DNA of 59,756 nt, taken from the NCBI RefSeq assembly GCF_028368855.1, contig NZ_JAQNCY010000018.1:1-59756 (forward strand), given 5' to 3'. Position numbers and translations under genes: made by a program. Below the pieces are notes generated by a model. That model did not search any database. It saw only the letters and a list, made by a program, of their open reading frames with translations, and had not been told where the DNA came from. Positions 37,162-46,229 of the stretch are shown one piece after another; position 1 is the first letter of the stretch, and each line of letters starts with the position of its first letter. This DNA is from Leisingera sp. SS27. GTDB lineage: Bacteria; Pseudomonadota; Alphaproteobacteria; Rhodobacterales; Rhodobacteraceae.

Positions 37162-38259
37162 TCAGCTGCCGATCTTGTTGAATTCGGCCAGGCTGTCGGC
37201 GATGATCGCGTACCATTCGCCGCTTTCGCGCATCTCGTTCAGGCCCTTGTTCAGAAGGGTCAGATAGACGCGGCCGCGCGGGTTGGTCTTATGCGTCACA
37301 AAGTGGATCGCCTGCAGTTGCGACAGGTTGGAGTTCAGCTGCACCTTACCTTCTGCCTCGGCAACTTCGCGGACCGCGGCATCGCCTGCTTCGAGGTCCA
37401 GCAGCGCCATGTCGGCCTCGCCGGTCACCAGCTTGCGGATGCATTCAACCGCAGAGGTCGGATGCACCAGGGAGATCACCGGCTCCACCAGGCCTTCGCC
37501 GGACAGCTCGGCCAGGGACCAGCCTTCGGGGCGGCAGATCTTGGCGCCGGCGTAATCCGCATAGTCCTTGACGTTGGCATAGGGGTTGTCGGCCATGGTC
37601 CAGTGGGCGGACACCGATTCATAGATCGGCAGCGAGAAGTTCAGCTGGGTGCAGCGGTACTTGGTGTCGGCGTCGGTGTTTTCGAGGTTGGAGCAATCCG
37701 CCGGCTTGTACCAGGCGATCGACACGTCGAAGGCGCCGAGCGGCAGCAGGGTGTCGAAGTGGGCCTTCCAGTCGTCCACGAAGCTGAGGTTGTATTCACG
37801 GTCGTTGCCGCCGCGGTTCAGTGCGGTGGTAGCCAGGCGCACCAGCATGCCGCCGCCCTTGAGGCTTTCGCCGGTGAAGGGTTCCCAGCCGTTGCCGGAG
37901 ACCATCTTGATCGGCGGCTCATAGATGCTGGACTTGGCCCGCTTGGCCTGTTTTTCCTCTTCCTGCGCGATGATGTCGGTGACATCGCTGTCGGCGGTCA
38001 GGCGGCCGTCTTCACAGGGGATCTGCAGAACGGTGCCGGCCTCCAGGCTGTTGGGGTTGGCAATCGCGTTGCGGTTGGCGTTGAAGATCATCTGATAGTC
38101 AAAGGAGCCATAGGCGGCCTGGGCGATGGAGCCAAGGCTGTCGCCGTCCTGAACGGTATAGGGGGCACAGGCCTCCTGCGCGGCTGCCGAAGTGGAGATG
38201 AACAGGGCGGCGGAAACGGTGGTTGCGCTGTATTGAACCAGGGATTTGATCATCGACAT
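37162..38259 (-). CDS. Exported LysM plus type-3 solute-binding domain protein (copy 1)
   Basis: From the ATG at 38259 (AAGGAA upstream) this 365-aa protein has a signal peptide ending SAAAQE. A LysM domain follows (YTVQDGDSLGSIAQAAYG..., about 32-78), then a short charged linker. The remainder (about 115-365) looks like an SBP_bac_3 amino-acid-binding fold with paired cysteines (e.g. KYRCTQLNF and AVECIRKLV). The pairing suggests a peptidoglycan-anchored ligand sensor. No transporter genes are adjacent. It is paralogous to the next gene. Confidence 0.83.
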   Translation of the reverse strand: MSMIKSLVQYSATTVSAALFISTSAAAQEACAPYTVQDGDSLGSIAQAAYGSFDYQMIFNANRNAIANPNSLEAGTVLQIPCEDGRLTADSDVTDIIAQEEEKQAKRAKSSIYEPPIKMVSGNGWEPFTGESLKGGGMLVRLATTALNRGGNDREYNLSFVDDWKAHFDTLLPLGAFDVSIAWYKPADCSNLENTDADTKYRCTQLNFSLPIYESVSAHWTMADNPYANVKDYADYAGAKICRPEGWSLAELSGEGLVEPVISLVHPTSAVECIRKLVTGEADMALLDLEAGDAAVREVAEAEGKVQLNSNLSQLQAIHFVTHKTNPRGRVYLTLLNKGLNEMRESGEWYAIIADSLAEFNKIGS

Positions 38260-38342
38260 GAGAGTTAGTTCCTTTTCAATGGGGCACCGCCGTTGCGCAG
38301 GGGGCTGCTGGCAGTGGGTCATGGTTTGTGTTGGGGGGGAGG

Positions 38343-39506
38343 TCAGTTGGTGAGGGTTCTGATTTCGCGTTGCAGGGCCTTGGAGACGATGGCGTACCAC
38401 TCGCCGGAGACGGACATGTCCTTCAGCCCGCTGTTGAGCAGATCCAGGGTCTCCTGAGCCCGGGGGTGATCCTTGTGAACGATGGCGTGCAGGGATTTCA
38501 CCTCGCCGAGGTTCGGGTTTTCCTTGATCTGGCCGGCCAGGCCCATGGTGGCGAGCGTATCGCTGGCAACCAGGGTATCCAGGGCGACCACATCCACGGC
38601 GCCGGCGGTCAGCGCGGTAAAGCATTCCGCAATCTGGACCGGGCGGTAGAATTTCACGGTTTGCTCCGTCAGGCCCGCGGTATCCAGATGGGCCATGGAA
38701 TAGCCCTCGGGGCGGCAGATCCGGGTGCCCATCAGCGCTTCATAATCAAAGGCGGCGGCATAAGGGCTGCCGGTGGCGGCAAAGAAGCCGTCGACCACTT
38801 CATAGAAGGGATCGGAGAAGCGGTAGTTGTCGCAGCGGAACTTGTCGCCGGCGGACAGCAGGCCATAGTCGCCGCAGTTGGGCTTCAGCCAGGGGAAGGA
38901 GCCTTCGAACGCCATTGCAGGCAGCAGGGTTTCCAGATGCGATTCCCAGTCGTTGACAAAGGTCACTGAGACCTCGGTCTCCGGCGCGGCGCGCAGGGCG
39001 GCGGTTTCGATCAGCTGGGTGAACATGCCGCGGCCGGGCAGGTCCTCGCCGGTGAAGGGCGGGAAATCATTGCCGGTGATCAGAACCATCGGTTCCGGCG
39101 CAGCTGTGGCCGCCGGGGTCTCTGCGGGCGCGGTCTCTGCCGCTGCGGTTTCAGTTGCCGGCGCCTCTGCGGCAGCGGTTTCTGCGGCGGATGCCTCCTG
39201 AACCTCCGCCGCCGGGGCTTCCGCTTCCTGAGCTGCGGGTGCCTCAGCCGGCAGGCTGCCGTCGGCGCAGGGCAGGACCAGCTGCATGCCGATTTCAATG
39301 ATGTTCGGGTTGCGGCCGATGACAGAGCGGTTGGCGTCGTAGATCACCCGGAATTTGGAGTGGCCGTAGGCCTTCTCGGTGATTTCCCGCAGGTTGTCGC
39401 CGGACTGGACCGCGTACACCTGGCAGGCTTCCTGAGCCTGGGCAGACTGTCCGGCTGCCGCGATGGCGATCAGGGACGCACCCATAAATTTAGCAGTATT
39501 GCGCAT
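38343..39506 (-). CDS. Exported LysM plus type-3 solute-binding domain protein (copy 2)
   Basis: This 387-aa paralogue of the downstream gene has a signal peptide ending QSAQAQE, a LysM domain (YAVQSGDNLREITEKAYG..., about 30-78), an Ala/Glu/Thr linker (about 85-138) and an SBP_bac_3-like domain from about 139 (GNDFPPFTGEDLPGRGMF). Equivalent features in both copies (PPFTGE, RICRPEGYS, SGEWYAI) indicate tandem duplication with divergence. It is encoded between the transmembrane kinase and copy 1, fitting a role as ligand input to that kinase. Confidence 0.83.
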   Translation of the reverse strand: MRNTAKFMGASLIAIAAAGQSAQAQEACQVYAVQSGDNLREITEKAYGHSKFRVIYDANRSVIGRNPNIIEIGMQLVLPCADGSLPAEAPAAQEAEAPAAEVQEASAAETAAAEAPATETAAAETAPAETPAATAAPEPMVLITGNDFPPFTGEDLPGRGMFTQLIETAALRAAPETEVSVTFVNDWESHLETLLPAMAFEGSFPWLKPNCGDYGLLSAGDKFRCDNYRFSDPFYEVVDGFFAATGSPYAAAFDYEALMGTRICRPEGYSMAHLDTAGLTEQTVKFYRPVQIAECFTALTAGAVDVVALDTLVASDTLATMGLAGQIKENPNLGEVKSLHAIVHKDHPRAQETLDLLNSGLKDMSVSGEWYAIVSKALQREIRTLTN

Positions 39507-39599
39507 TAAATCTGTCCTTAGTGGGTCAGAGAGGCAAAGCTCTCCCGGGAACGGCCGCCGGAGGGGCTGACCGCCTGATGCTTGTGATTGGGGGAATGG

Positions 39600-39626
39600 C
39601 TGGCGGGCTTAGCTGTTTCCCGCCAG
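39600..39626 (-). terminator. Hairpin over the kinase stop codon
   Basis: CTGGCGGG (39600-39607) and CCCGCCAG (39619-39626) form an 8-bp stem whose loop includes the kinase stop. It probably separates kinase expression from the LysM-SBP genes. Confidence 0.45.
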
Positions 39627-41567
39627 TTCCAGGCTGGCTGAGGCCGCGGCCCCGTCGCGCAGAATGTCGAAGGTTGCGGTCGCGGCGCCCTTGTCCTGCA
39701 GGCCCTGCAGGATCTCCGCCAGCGACTCCGCGCCGGTCAGAGCGGTGCCGGTTGCGGTTTCGCGCAGCAGCACGTCGCCAGGCTGCAGATCCGCGGATCC
39801 CTGGGCAGCCTGCTGGCTGACAGAGGTGACCCAGGCACCGTCCTGCATACGGGCTTCGAACTGCAGGCCGCTGTTCAGGCCGGTCCGGCGCACCACCGGA
39901 ACCGCCAGCAGCCCCATTTCGAACCGCTTGCTTTCGGCGTCCTTGTAGCGGACGGAGGCGCGGGTGTAGCCATCCGGGTCGATCTGCATCGCGGTCAGCA
40001 GCTGCGATGCGAAGGGCGAGCCCGCCGACAGCGGCTGATTGTTGACGGTCAGGATTTCCACGCCCGGGGCAATCCAGCTGCCGGTCTTGCTGAGGTCGGT
40101 GGTTTCGCCGGTGCCAGTGATGGAGACAACCTGCGCCTTGCGGACCGTCAGCTCCTCAAACTCAAAGGGGATCGAAACATCCCACAGCGCATAGCTGACC
40201 TCATGGCCCGCAAAGGGCGCAGGGGCCGCCGCCGGTTCCGGCTGCGCAGGCTCGGCAACTGCCGCAACGGCGGTGGTTTCTTCAGAAACTTCCGCAGGGG
40301 CCGGCTCTGCCGCCTGCACCGCGGGTTCGGCGGGTTCAGCGGGTTCGGCGGGTGCTGCAGCTTCTGTTTCTGCAGCAGCCGCAACAGGGGCCGGGGCAGC
40401 GGCTGCCGGGGCCGGATCCGCGGCAACCGGCGCCGGTTCCGCAATTGCCGCGGTTTCAACCGCTGCTGTGGGCTGCTCTGCCGCTGCATCCGCCTGGGTG
40501 TTGCCATAGTAGACGTAGCCAGCAGCGCCCAGACCGGCCACAACCGCCAGAACGGAGACGGCCGGCAAGCGGCTGCGCTTCTTTTCCTCATGGACCGGGG
40601 CTGCGGTGCTGTTGGCCGCCTGCGGCGCAGCCGCCGCGGGCTTCTTGCCGTCCAGCATCGCCAGCCAGTCCTCAGCCGATTGCAGGCGCATGGAGGGCTT
40701 GGTGTTCATCGCCTTGTCGATGGCCTCCAGGAAGCCTTCGGGATAACCATCCACGGCACCGGCCAGCGGCTGATAAGGGTCGGGGCGCTGTTCGGCGATG
40801 GCAACCAGGCGGGCCTGGCCATTGACCGGCGCCTCGCCCCGGATCACGTGGTAGAGGGAGGCCGCCAGCGCATAGAGGTCGCTCCAGGGGCCCTGCTCGC
40901 TGCCCGCAATATAGAATTCCTGCGGCGAGTAGCCATCCTTGACCACCCGCAGCGCAGAATGCTTGCGGCCGTCCTCGCTGGTGTCTTCGCGGGCAGCGCC
41001 AAAATCGATCAGCACCGGCTCGTCATCTGCGGTGAGCAGGATGTTGTCGGGGGAAATGTCACGGTGCAGCAGGTTGGCGTCATGCACATAACCGATTGCA
41101 TTCAGCAGCTTGCGGGTCATGCCGGTGATCTGCTCCGGGGTCAGAACGGTGTTCTGGTCGTCCAGGATGTCCTGCAGGTCGCGGCCGTCGACATAGTCGA
41201 TCGCCATATAAGCCGTGTCGTTGTCCTCGAACACCTGATGCACGCCGACGATGTTGGGGTGCTTCAGCTTGGACAGGCTTTGGGCTTCACGGATGAAGTG
41301 GCGGATGATCGACTTCAGCTCGCTCTGATGCGCCCGGGACCGGGCGCTGACCAGCGCGTTGGTCCGGCGGCAGAAGGCATCGGCAAAGCATTCCTTGATC
41401 ACCACCGTCCGGTCCAGGCTGTCCTTGGCAAGATAGGTGATGCCAAAGCCACCGTTGTTCAGAAAGCGCGTGATGGTGTACTGGCCGTGGAGCAGAGTTG
41501 TGCCCGGCTGCAGATCATCCTGTTGATCCGCGTCAACTGAAGTCTCAACAAGCGAATTGAGTGCCAT
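39609..41567 (-). CDS. Transmembrane serine/threonine protein kinase
   Basis: This 652-aa protein has a cytosolic kinase domain (about 28-300) with glycine loop NNGGFGITY, ATP lysine Lys58, catalytic HRDISPDN (Asp170, Asn175) and DFG at 188-190, so it should be active. One membrane helix spans about 334-355. The periplasmic part begins with a Pro/Ala/Glu-rich stalk (about 356-480) and ends in a globular region with PDZ-like elements (LQPGDVLLRETATGTALTGAESL). It heads a minus-strand run including LysM-SBP, FHA, PP2C and GTPase genes. I infer that it transmits an envelope signal. Confidence 0.88.
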   Translation of the reverse strand: MALNSLVETSVDADQQDDLQPGTTLLHGQYTITRFLNNGGFGITYLAKDSLDRTVVIKECFADAFCRRTNALVSARSRAHQSELKSIIRHFIREAQSLSKLKHPNIVGVHQVFEDNDTAYMAIDYVDGRDLQDILDDQNTVLTPEQITGMTRKLLNAIGYVHDANLLHRDISPDNILLTADDEPVLIDFGAAREDTSEDGRKHSALRVVKDGYSPQEFYIAGSEQGPWSDLYALAASLYHVIRGEAPVNGQARLVAIAEQRPDPYQPLAGAVDGYPEGFLEAIDKAMNTKPSMRLQSAEDWLAMLDGKKPAAAAPQAANSTAAPVHEEKKRSRLPAVSVLAVVAGLGAAGYVYYGNTQADAAAEQPTAAVETAAIAEPAPVAADPAPAAAAPAPVAAAAETEAAAPAEPAEPAEPAVQAAEPAPAEVSEETTAVAAVAEPAQPEPAAAPAPFAGHEVSYALWDVSIPFEFEELTVRKAQVVSITGTGETTDLSKTGSWIAPGVEILTVNNQPLSAGSPFASQLLTAMQIDPDGYTRASVRYKDAESKRFEMGLLAVPVVRRTGLNSGLQFEARMQDGAWVTSVSQQAAQGSADLQPGDVLLRETATGTALTGAESLAEILQGLQDKGAATATFDILRDGAAASASLELAGNS

Positions 41568-42276
41568 TTTGTTGCTCCCGTCTCAATGTTGTCTGGCCGC
41601 TGCGTCTGCTGCTGCCCGCTTCTTGCGTTAATTCTTTGTTAAGCTGATCTGTTGAGAAACCGGCAACAATAAGGCGCAAAGAGGGAATATTGGCGGAGTG
41701 GGATTTTACAGGCGTTTCAACCGGGCCGGGAAACTTGAGACTCACAGAGAGCGCAGAATTTTTTGCGCGTTTTCTCAATGCCTTATTCAAGAAAGCCGCC
41801 GCCGGCCCGTGGTTTGCCTCGCCGGTGGGCGTGTGCTGTCATCTGACGGCAATGCCGCTGGATAAGCGGGGCTCCCTGTCGGAATCAGGCTGATTTGCCC
41901 CCGGAATCAGCCCGTCCGCACCCCGCCCGGCCCCTTTGCGCCGTAAAAATCGGCGTCTTGGTTAACGAATTCTGAACAATACTCTGCACGCCAGCCGCCC
42001 GTGGAACCGGCAGACCGCGGCCGGAACAGCGCGAACAGGCAGCGGTTCGGGACTCGATAACAACATAACTTCGCTTACGCGCGCTTTGCGCCCTGAGGGC
42101 GCAGCCAGGTGTTCAGTCCCGGCATCTGGTGGATCGCATTCGGGATGAACTGGTCTGGCTCTGATGTTCAGATTTGAAGATGCACGGGTTTGTTGCGGAC
42201 TTCGGCGCAGCGGATTCATGTCGCGCTTCCTGCTGATCGCAGGAGGAAGAGGTGGCGGTCCGCCTGTGCTTGCCGT
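41568..42276. other. 709-bp intergenic region upstream of the kinase gene
   Basis: No convincing gene is seen. The 5' part must hold the kinase promoter, which I could not place with confidence. A hairpin TGCGCCC-TGA-GGGCGCA lies at 42087-42103 and could end the TetR transcript, and a short repeat GGAATCAG occurs at 41881 and 41902. Two short ORFs (about 41690-41893 plus and 41545-41790 minus) start with TTG and lack support. Confidence 0.5.
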
Positions 42277-42918
42277 TCAGAAATAGCCGGGGAAAAATGC
42301 GCGGGCGGTGATCCGGCAGATTTCTACCGCATTCTCCCTGCTGAATTCACGGGGATGCGCGTGAAAATCAGTCCACAGCCCTTCCAGCAGCGACATGATG
42401 GCCATCGCAACCCTTTCGGGATCGCCTTGGGTGCCGCATGCTTCGCACAGCACCTGGCAGCAGCTGCGCACATGGTCGTGCAGGTCGGTTCCGCGGGTTT
42501 CGGTATAGCCTGGCCCAAGCGCCTGCAAATCAGGCTCGGCACGAAAGGCAAAGGTCAGCCGGGCGCTGCGTTCATTCAGGACGTCCTCGGAGAAGTCCGT
42601 CGCAAACAGCGCCTGCAGCCGGGCTGCCGCATCTTCAGGTGTGCTGACCGCTTGCGGTGCCTGGCTGGTAAAGCTCTGCCAGGCGTCATTGTAGGCCTGC
42701 GTCAAATGAATGGCGAGTTCCCGGATCAGATTGTCCTTGGACTGGAAGTGCAAGTTGATCATGCCGCGCGACAGGCCGGATTCTTCCTGGATACGGCTGA
42801 TCGTGGTGCCGCTGACCCCGTGTTTCAGGATCACGCTGGCGGTTGCATCAAGCAGCACCTCCCGGTGCAGGTCTTTGTCGACCTTCCGCTTTTTTCTGGC
42901 CGCTTCAGCACTTGCCAT
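42277..42918 (-). CDS. TetR family regulator, BetI-like
   Basis: I chose the ATG at 42918 because GAGGGG lies upstream; the product is 213 aa. The helix-turn-helix reads GVSGTTISRIQEESGLSRGMINLHFQSKDNLI, as in BetI-type TetR proteins. The ligand domain is helical, with clustered cysteines (RSCCQVLCEACG) that might make it redox- or metal-responsive. It is divergent from the aminotransferase gene and two palindromes lie between, so it probably represses both. The inducer may be an amine or amino-acid substrate of that enzyme. Confidence 0.85.
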   Translation of the reverse strand: MASAEAARKKRKVDKDLHREVLLDATASVILKHGVSGTTISRIQEESGLSRGMINLHFQSKDNLIRELAIHLTQAYNDAWQSFTSQAPQAVSTPEDAAARLQALFATDFSEDVLNERSARLTFAFRAEPDLQALGPGYTETRGTDLHDHVRSCCQVLCEACGTQGDPERVAMAIMSLLEGLWTDFHAHPREFSRENAVEICRITARAFFPGYF

Positions 42919-43000
42919 CTGCCCGCCCCTCACTTTCTTGCCGCCGGTCCGCTGCCTTTTCAGCACCATGCCCGCGTTTGCAACAGATTTCCATCGACAA

Positions 43001-43043
43001 TGAACGATCGTTCACTTAAACAATAAATGTACGAACGTTCATT
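43001..43043. promoter_or_regulatory. Two TetR operators
   Basis: TGAACGATCGTTCA (43001-43014) is a perfect palindrome, and AATGTACGAACGTTCATT (43026-43043) is an 18-bp palindrome with few mismatches. Both share the half-site TGNACG. Their centres are 27 bp apart between the divergent TetR and aminotransferase starts. Confidence 0.75.
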
Positions 43044-43074
43044 CCAAGGGGCGATATCCCGGACAGAGGGCGAG

Positions 43075-44487
43075 ATGACCAAAGCTGGAAACGACTTTGA
43101 AAACTTCAAAACCTGGGACAAGGAGCACTTCTTTCATCCGTGGGAAGGGCTGGAAGCCCAGGGGGCCGAAGAAGCCGGCAGGACCTTCAGCGAATATGCC
43201 GAAGGTATCTATGTCTATGACGAGCACGGCAACAAGATGATCGACGGGCCGGGCGGCATGTGGTGCATGCAGCTGGGTTACGGAAATACGGAAATCGCTG
43301 ATGCAATGGCGGCGCAGGCCCGCAAGATGGCCTATTGCTCCCCCTTCTCCGAAGCCACATCAGTGAGCGCCCGGTTCGCCCGCGCGATTGCCGAGCGGGC
43401 GCCGGGCGATCTCAACCGGGTGTATTTTACCACCGGCGGCTCCACTGCGGTGGACACGGCCATCCGCTTTGTCCACTTCCGCAACAACCTGCTCGGCAAA
43501 CCGTCCAAGAAGCGGATCATCTCCCGCGCGCATGCCTATCACGGCGGCACATATCTGACCGCCTCGCTCAGCGGCAAGCCGGGCGAGCGCCAGTGGCTCG
43601 ACACTGATCAGGCCATTCCCCATTTCCTGCCGGACGTGAACCCCTTCCGCCGCCCGGCAGGCATGAGCATCGAAGCCTTCCTCGATGAAAAGGCGGCGGA
43701 TCTGGAAAACGCCATCCTGGAGCTGGGTGCGGACAACGTCGCCGCCTTTATCGCCGAGCCGGTGCTGGGCTCCGGCGGCGTGATCGTACCGCCCGCGGGC
43801 TATCACAGCCGCTGCCTGCATATCTGCCGCAAATATGACGTGCTCTATATCTCGGACGAGGTCGTCACCGGCTTCGGCCGCCTCGGCCACTGGTTTGCCT
43901 CCGAGGAGCTGTTCGGCATCACCCCCGACATCATCACCTGCGCCAAGGGTCTGACCTCGGGCTATGCCCCGATGGGCGCCGCGATCTTCTCCGACCGGCT
44001 GTTCGAAGACATCGGGGGCGATATCTCCAAAGGTGTCTATTTCACCAGCGGCTACACGTATTCCGGCCACCCGGTCTGCGCCGCCGCAGGCCTCAAGAAC
44101 ATCGAGATCTTCGAGCGCGACGGCATTCTGGAACATGTCCGCAGGGTGGCTCCGCATTTCCAGAAACGCCTGCATCAGCTGCAGGAGCTGCCGCTGATCG
44201 CGGATGTGCGGGGCATGGGGCTGGTGGGGTGCATCGAATGCACGCAGATCCGCGGCGGCCAGGCCAGCACGCAAAACGGCGCCGCCATCGGTGCAATGAT
44301 CGACGCCCGCTGCCAGGAGCTGGGCCTGATGGTCCGCCCCTACGGCAGCATGGCGATCTTCTCGCCGCCGCTGGTGATCACCAAAGCGCAGATCGACGAC
44401 ATGTTTGGCATGCTGACCGAAGGCATCCAGCACGCCACCAGGGACTTGCTGGAACAGGGGTTCGAATTGGAACAGGCGCGGGCCTGA
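43075..44487 (+). CDS. Class III PLP-dependent aminotransferase
   Basis: The ATG at 43075 follows GAGGG and gives 470 aa. The PLP lysine is Lys291 in TCAKGLTSGY, with ISDEVVTGFGR (cofactor-binding aspartate) and GGSTAVDTAIRF earlier. The opening WDKEHFFHPWEGLEAQG and length recall pyruvate-dependent omega-aminotransferases for taurine, beta-alanine or polyamines. The exact amine donor is not decided. The divergent BetI-like regulator with operators suggests substrate induction. Confidence 0.88.
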   Translation: MTKAGNDFENFKTWDKEHFFHPWEGLEAQGAEEAGRTFSEYAEGIYVYDEHGNKMIDGPGGMWCMQLGYGNTEIADAMAAQARKMAYCSPFSEATSVSARFARAIAERAPGDLNRVYFTTGGSTAVDTAIRFVHFRNNLLGKPSKKRIISRAHAYHGGTYLTASLSGKPGERQWLDTDQAIPHFLPDVNPFRRPAGMSIEAFLDEKAADLENAILELGADNVAAFIAEPVLGSGGVIVPPAGYHSRCLHICRKYDVLYISDEVVTGFGRLGHWFASEELFGITPDIITCAKGLTSGYAPMGAAIFSDRLFEDIGGDISKGVYFTSGYTYSGHPVCAAAGLKNIEIFERDGILEHVRRVAPHFQKRLHQLQELPLIADVRGMGLVGCIECTQIRGGQASTQNGAAIGAMIDARCQELGLMVRPYGSMAIFSPPLVITKAQIDDMFGMLTEGIQHATRDLLEQGFELEQARA

Positions 44488-44687
44488 GGCCCGCATCCCA
44501 ATAGAGGCGCAAACAGAAAACCCGCAGCAAGGATCAGATCGCCGCCGCCAGGGCCGCATGCCGGCGTGATCCGCAAATTTTCACCCGTATTCCCGCCGGC
44601 GCACTGTCCGGCATCATGACTGGCGCCCTGTTCGGCGGCGATGCCCTTTGGGCTGACAACAGCGCCGGGACGGCCCGGCCCCGTTTC

Positions 44688-45971
44688 CTAAAGCGCACCC
44701 GCCCGTCTGCGCACACCACTGGCAATCGACTCCGGCAGAAGCTGCGGAAACCCGGCTGGCAGGGTGCCCAGAACGGTTTCCAATGCGGGTTCAAGCTGCA
44801 ATTGGATGTCCGCCAGGACCTCTTCAGCCAGCGCAACACCAAATCCCGCCGCCTTGGCGGCCTGCAGAAAATGCCGCGGCACAACCTCATTGATCCGGTA
44901 GTGGCCGTCCGCCGCCATGGCGAGGCGCATCCGGTTCTGGCGGATCTGCCCGTCGTCAACAGCCTTCTGCGCGCTCAGCACATCATAGAGCGGCGTCATG
45001 CGGAACCCGCCGGGGCGCAGCGCGATGCTGAAATTCTTGGCATGGCCGTCCGTTGCCCCCAGCAGCCAGAACAGAACCTGGGCACGGAAGAACGCACGCT
45101 GATCCGCCTCCGGATCGTCGCTGCCGGCCAGCAGCCCGATCCCGTCAGAGATGCCCGGCCCGCCATCCATCTGGTATTTCCCGCTGGGCGGCACCGCAAG
45201 CGCCTGGCAGAAATCCTCCTGCGGGAGGCGGATCAGCCGGCCGTCCCTGGTCCAGCGCCTGTCAAACCGCGTCACCGCAAGGCTGCGCACATCCTCAAAG
45301 TCAAGGATCTCAACTTCAGCCGCATCCATGCCCATGGCGCGGCAAAAGTTCATGCAGAAGAACTCGTTCTCGACACTGTCGGAGAGATCAATGCCTGCAG
45401 GCAGCACACCCAGCTGGGTCTTCAGGATATGGGTCGTGGGAGTCGCACCCGCCGGCCGGATCCATTCGCCCTCATGGCGCAGCAGCGCGGTTTTTTCCTG
45501 CGCACCGGCGATGGAGATCCGAAAGCCGTCCTCCTCCTGCAGCCCCAGCGGCGCGCTCGCCAGGTTCCGCAGCATGGCGGCAATTTGCGCCTCCGTCACA
45601 GGATCGCCGTCAATCGTGCCCATGCCGCCGCCCCCGTCCGCGGCGAACTGCAAGGCCCCCACGCAGTCGCGCCCGATCTTCTCCAGCATGTGCCAGGCAT
45701 CGGTGCCGCCCGCGCGGACCCGCGCCGCAACGCGCTCGCGGATTGCCTGATTGTCCGGCAGCAGGTTTTCCAGATACGCGATGACAGGCCCGCCCTGATG
45801 CGCCTCCTCCCGCAAGGGCAGGGAAAGCGAGATCGGCATCGCATGTTCCCACGCCAGCCACTCTGGATCATAGGCAAAGCTGATGGCGCCGGAACCCGCA
45901 AGGCGCAGGGCCCCGACCTGCCGCCCGTTCAACAGCACCTGCATCACGCCGCCGCGCCCGCGCTTCGCCAT
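44688..45971 (-). CDS. hipA: HipA-type serine/threonine kinase toxin
   Basis: This 427-aa protein has the HipA N-terminal domain and C-terminal kinase. The autophosphorylation loop is RISIAGAQEK (Ser153), the catalytic motif GATDGHAKNFSI, and a metal-binding DVLSA follows. In E. coli HipA phosphorylates glutamyl-tRNA synthetase and halts translation. Its ATG overlaps the hipB stop by one base (TGATG). An internal ATG at residue 10 is a possible alternative start. All catalytic motifs look intact. Confidence 0.92.
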   Translation of the reverse strand: MAKRGRGGVMQVLLNGRQVGALRLAGSGAISFAYDPEWLAWEHAMPISLSLPLREEAHQGGPVIAYLENLLPDNQAIRERVAARVRAGGTDAWHMLEKIGRDCVGALQFAADGGGGMGTIDGDPVTEAQIAAMLRNLASAPLGLQEEDGFRISIAGAQEKTALLRHEGEWIRPAGATPTTHILKTQLGVLPAGIDLSDSVENEFFCMNFCRAMGMDAAEVEILDFEDVRSLAVTRFDRRWTRDGRLIRLPQEDFCQALAVPPSGKYQMDGGPGISDGIGLLAGSDDPEADQRAFFRAQVLFWLLGATDGHAKNFSIALRPGGFRMTPLYDVLSAQKAVDDGQIRQNRMRLAMAADGHYRINEVVPRHFLQAAKAAGFGVALAEEVLADIQLQLEPALETVLGTLPAGFPQLLPESIASGVRRRAGAL

Positions 45972-46216
45972 CAGAAGATATCCTCGATCCCGGCCGCGCC
46001 GCCGCGTTCGGTCAGCCGGAACTCAAGCCCGAGCGCGGCCATGACAGCCAGCACCGTGGCCAGCTTGGTGCCTGCATCGCCATTCTCAAGCGATGAAATC
46101 GTTGCGACACGCAAATTGGTGCGGGCGCTGATATCGCCTTGCGTCCAGCCGCGCGCCTTGCGCGACCGGCGCAGCGCCTCGCCGATTTGTGCGGCTGTTC
46201 GTGCTGTGAGTTCCAT
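45971..46216 (-). CDS. hipB: HipB-type antitoxin, XRE helix-turn-helix
   Basis: This 81-aa protein has an XRE domain (IGEALRRSRKARGWTQGDISARTNLRVATISSLENG, about 11-50) and a short C-terminal strand that in HipB mediates dimerisation. AAAGGGG precedes the ATG. It should neutralise HipA and repress the operon by binding three evenly spaced palindromes just upstream. Confidence 0.92.
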   Translation of the reverse strand: MELTARTAAQIGEALRRSRKARGWTQGDISARTNLRVATISSLENGDAGTKLATVLAVMAALGLEFRLTERGGAAGIEDIF

Positions 46217-46229
46217 GGCTCGGCCCCTT

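Noticed and set aside
29577-41567. Type VI secretion locus, suggested by kinase, PP2C and FHA
   Set aside because: No TssB/C, Hcp, VgrG, ClpV or membrane-complex gene lies anywhere in the circle.
41545-41893. Two small ORFs upstream of the kinase gene
   Set aside because: Both use TTG starts, overlap regulatory sequence or the kinase start, and show no protein-like composition.
42061-42276. Remnant insertion sequence between the kinase and TetR genes
   Set aside because: No terminal inverted repeats, target duplication or transposase motif could be recognised.
42190-43026. A 278-aa plus-strand ORF
   Set aside because: Antisense to the TetR gene and runs through its operators.
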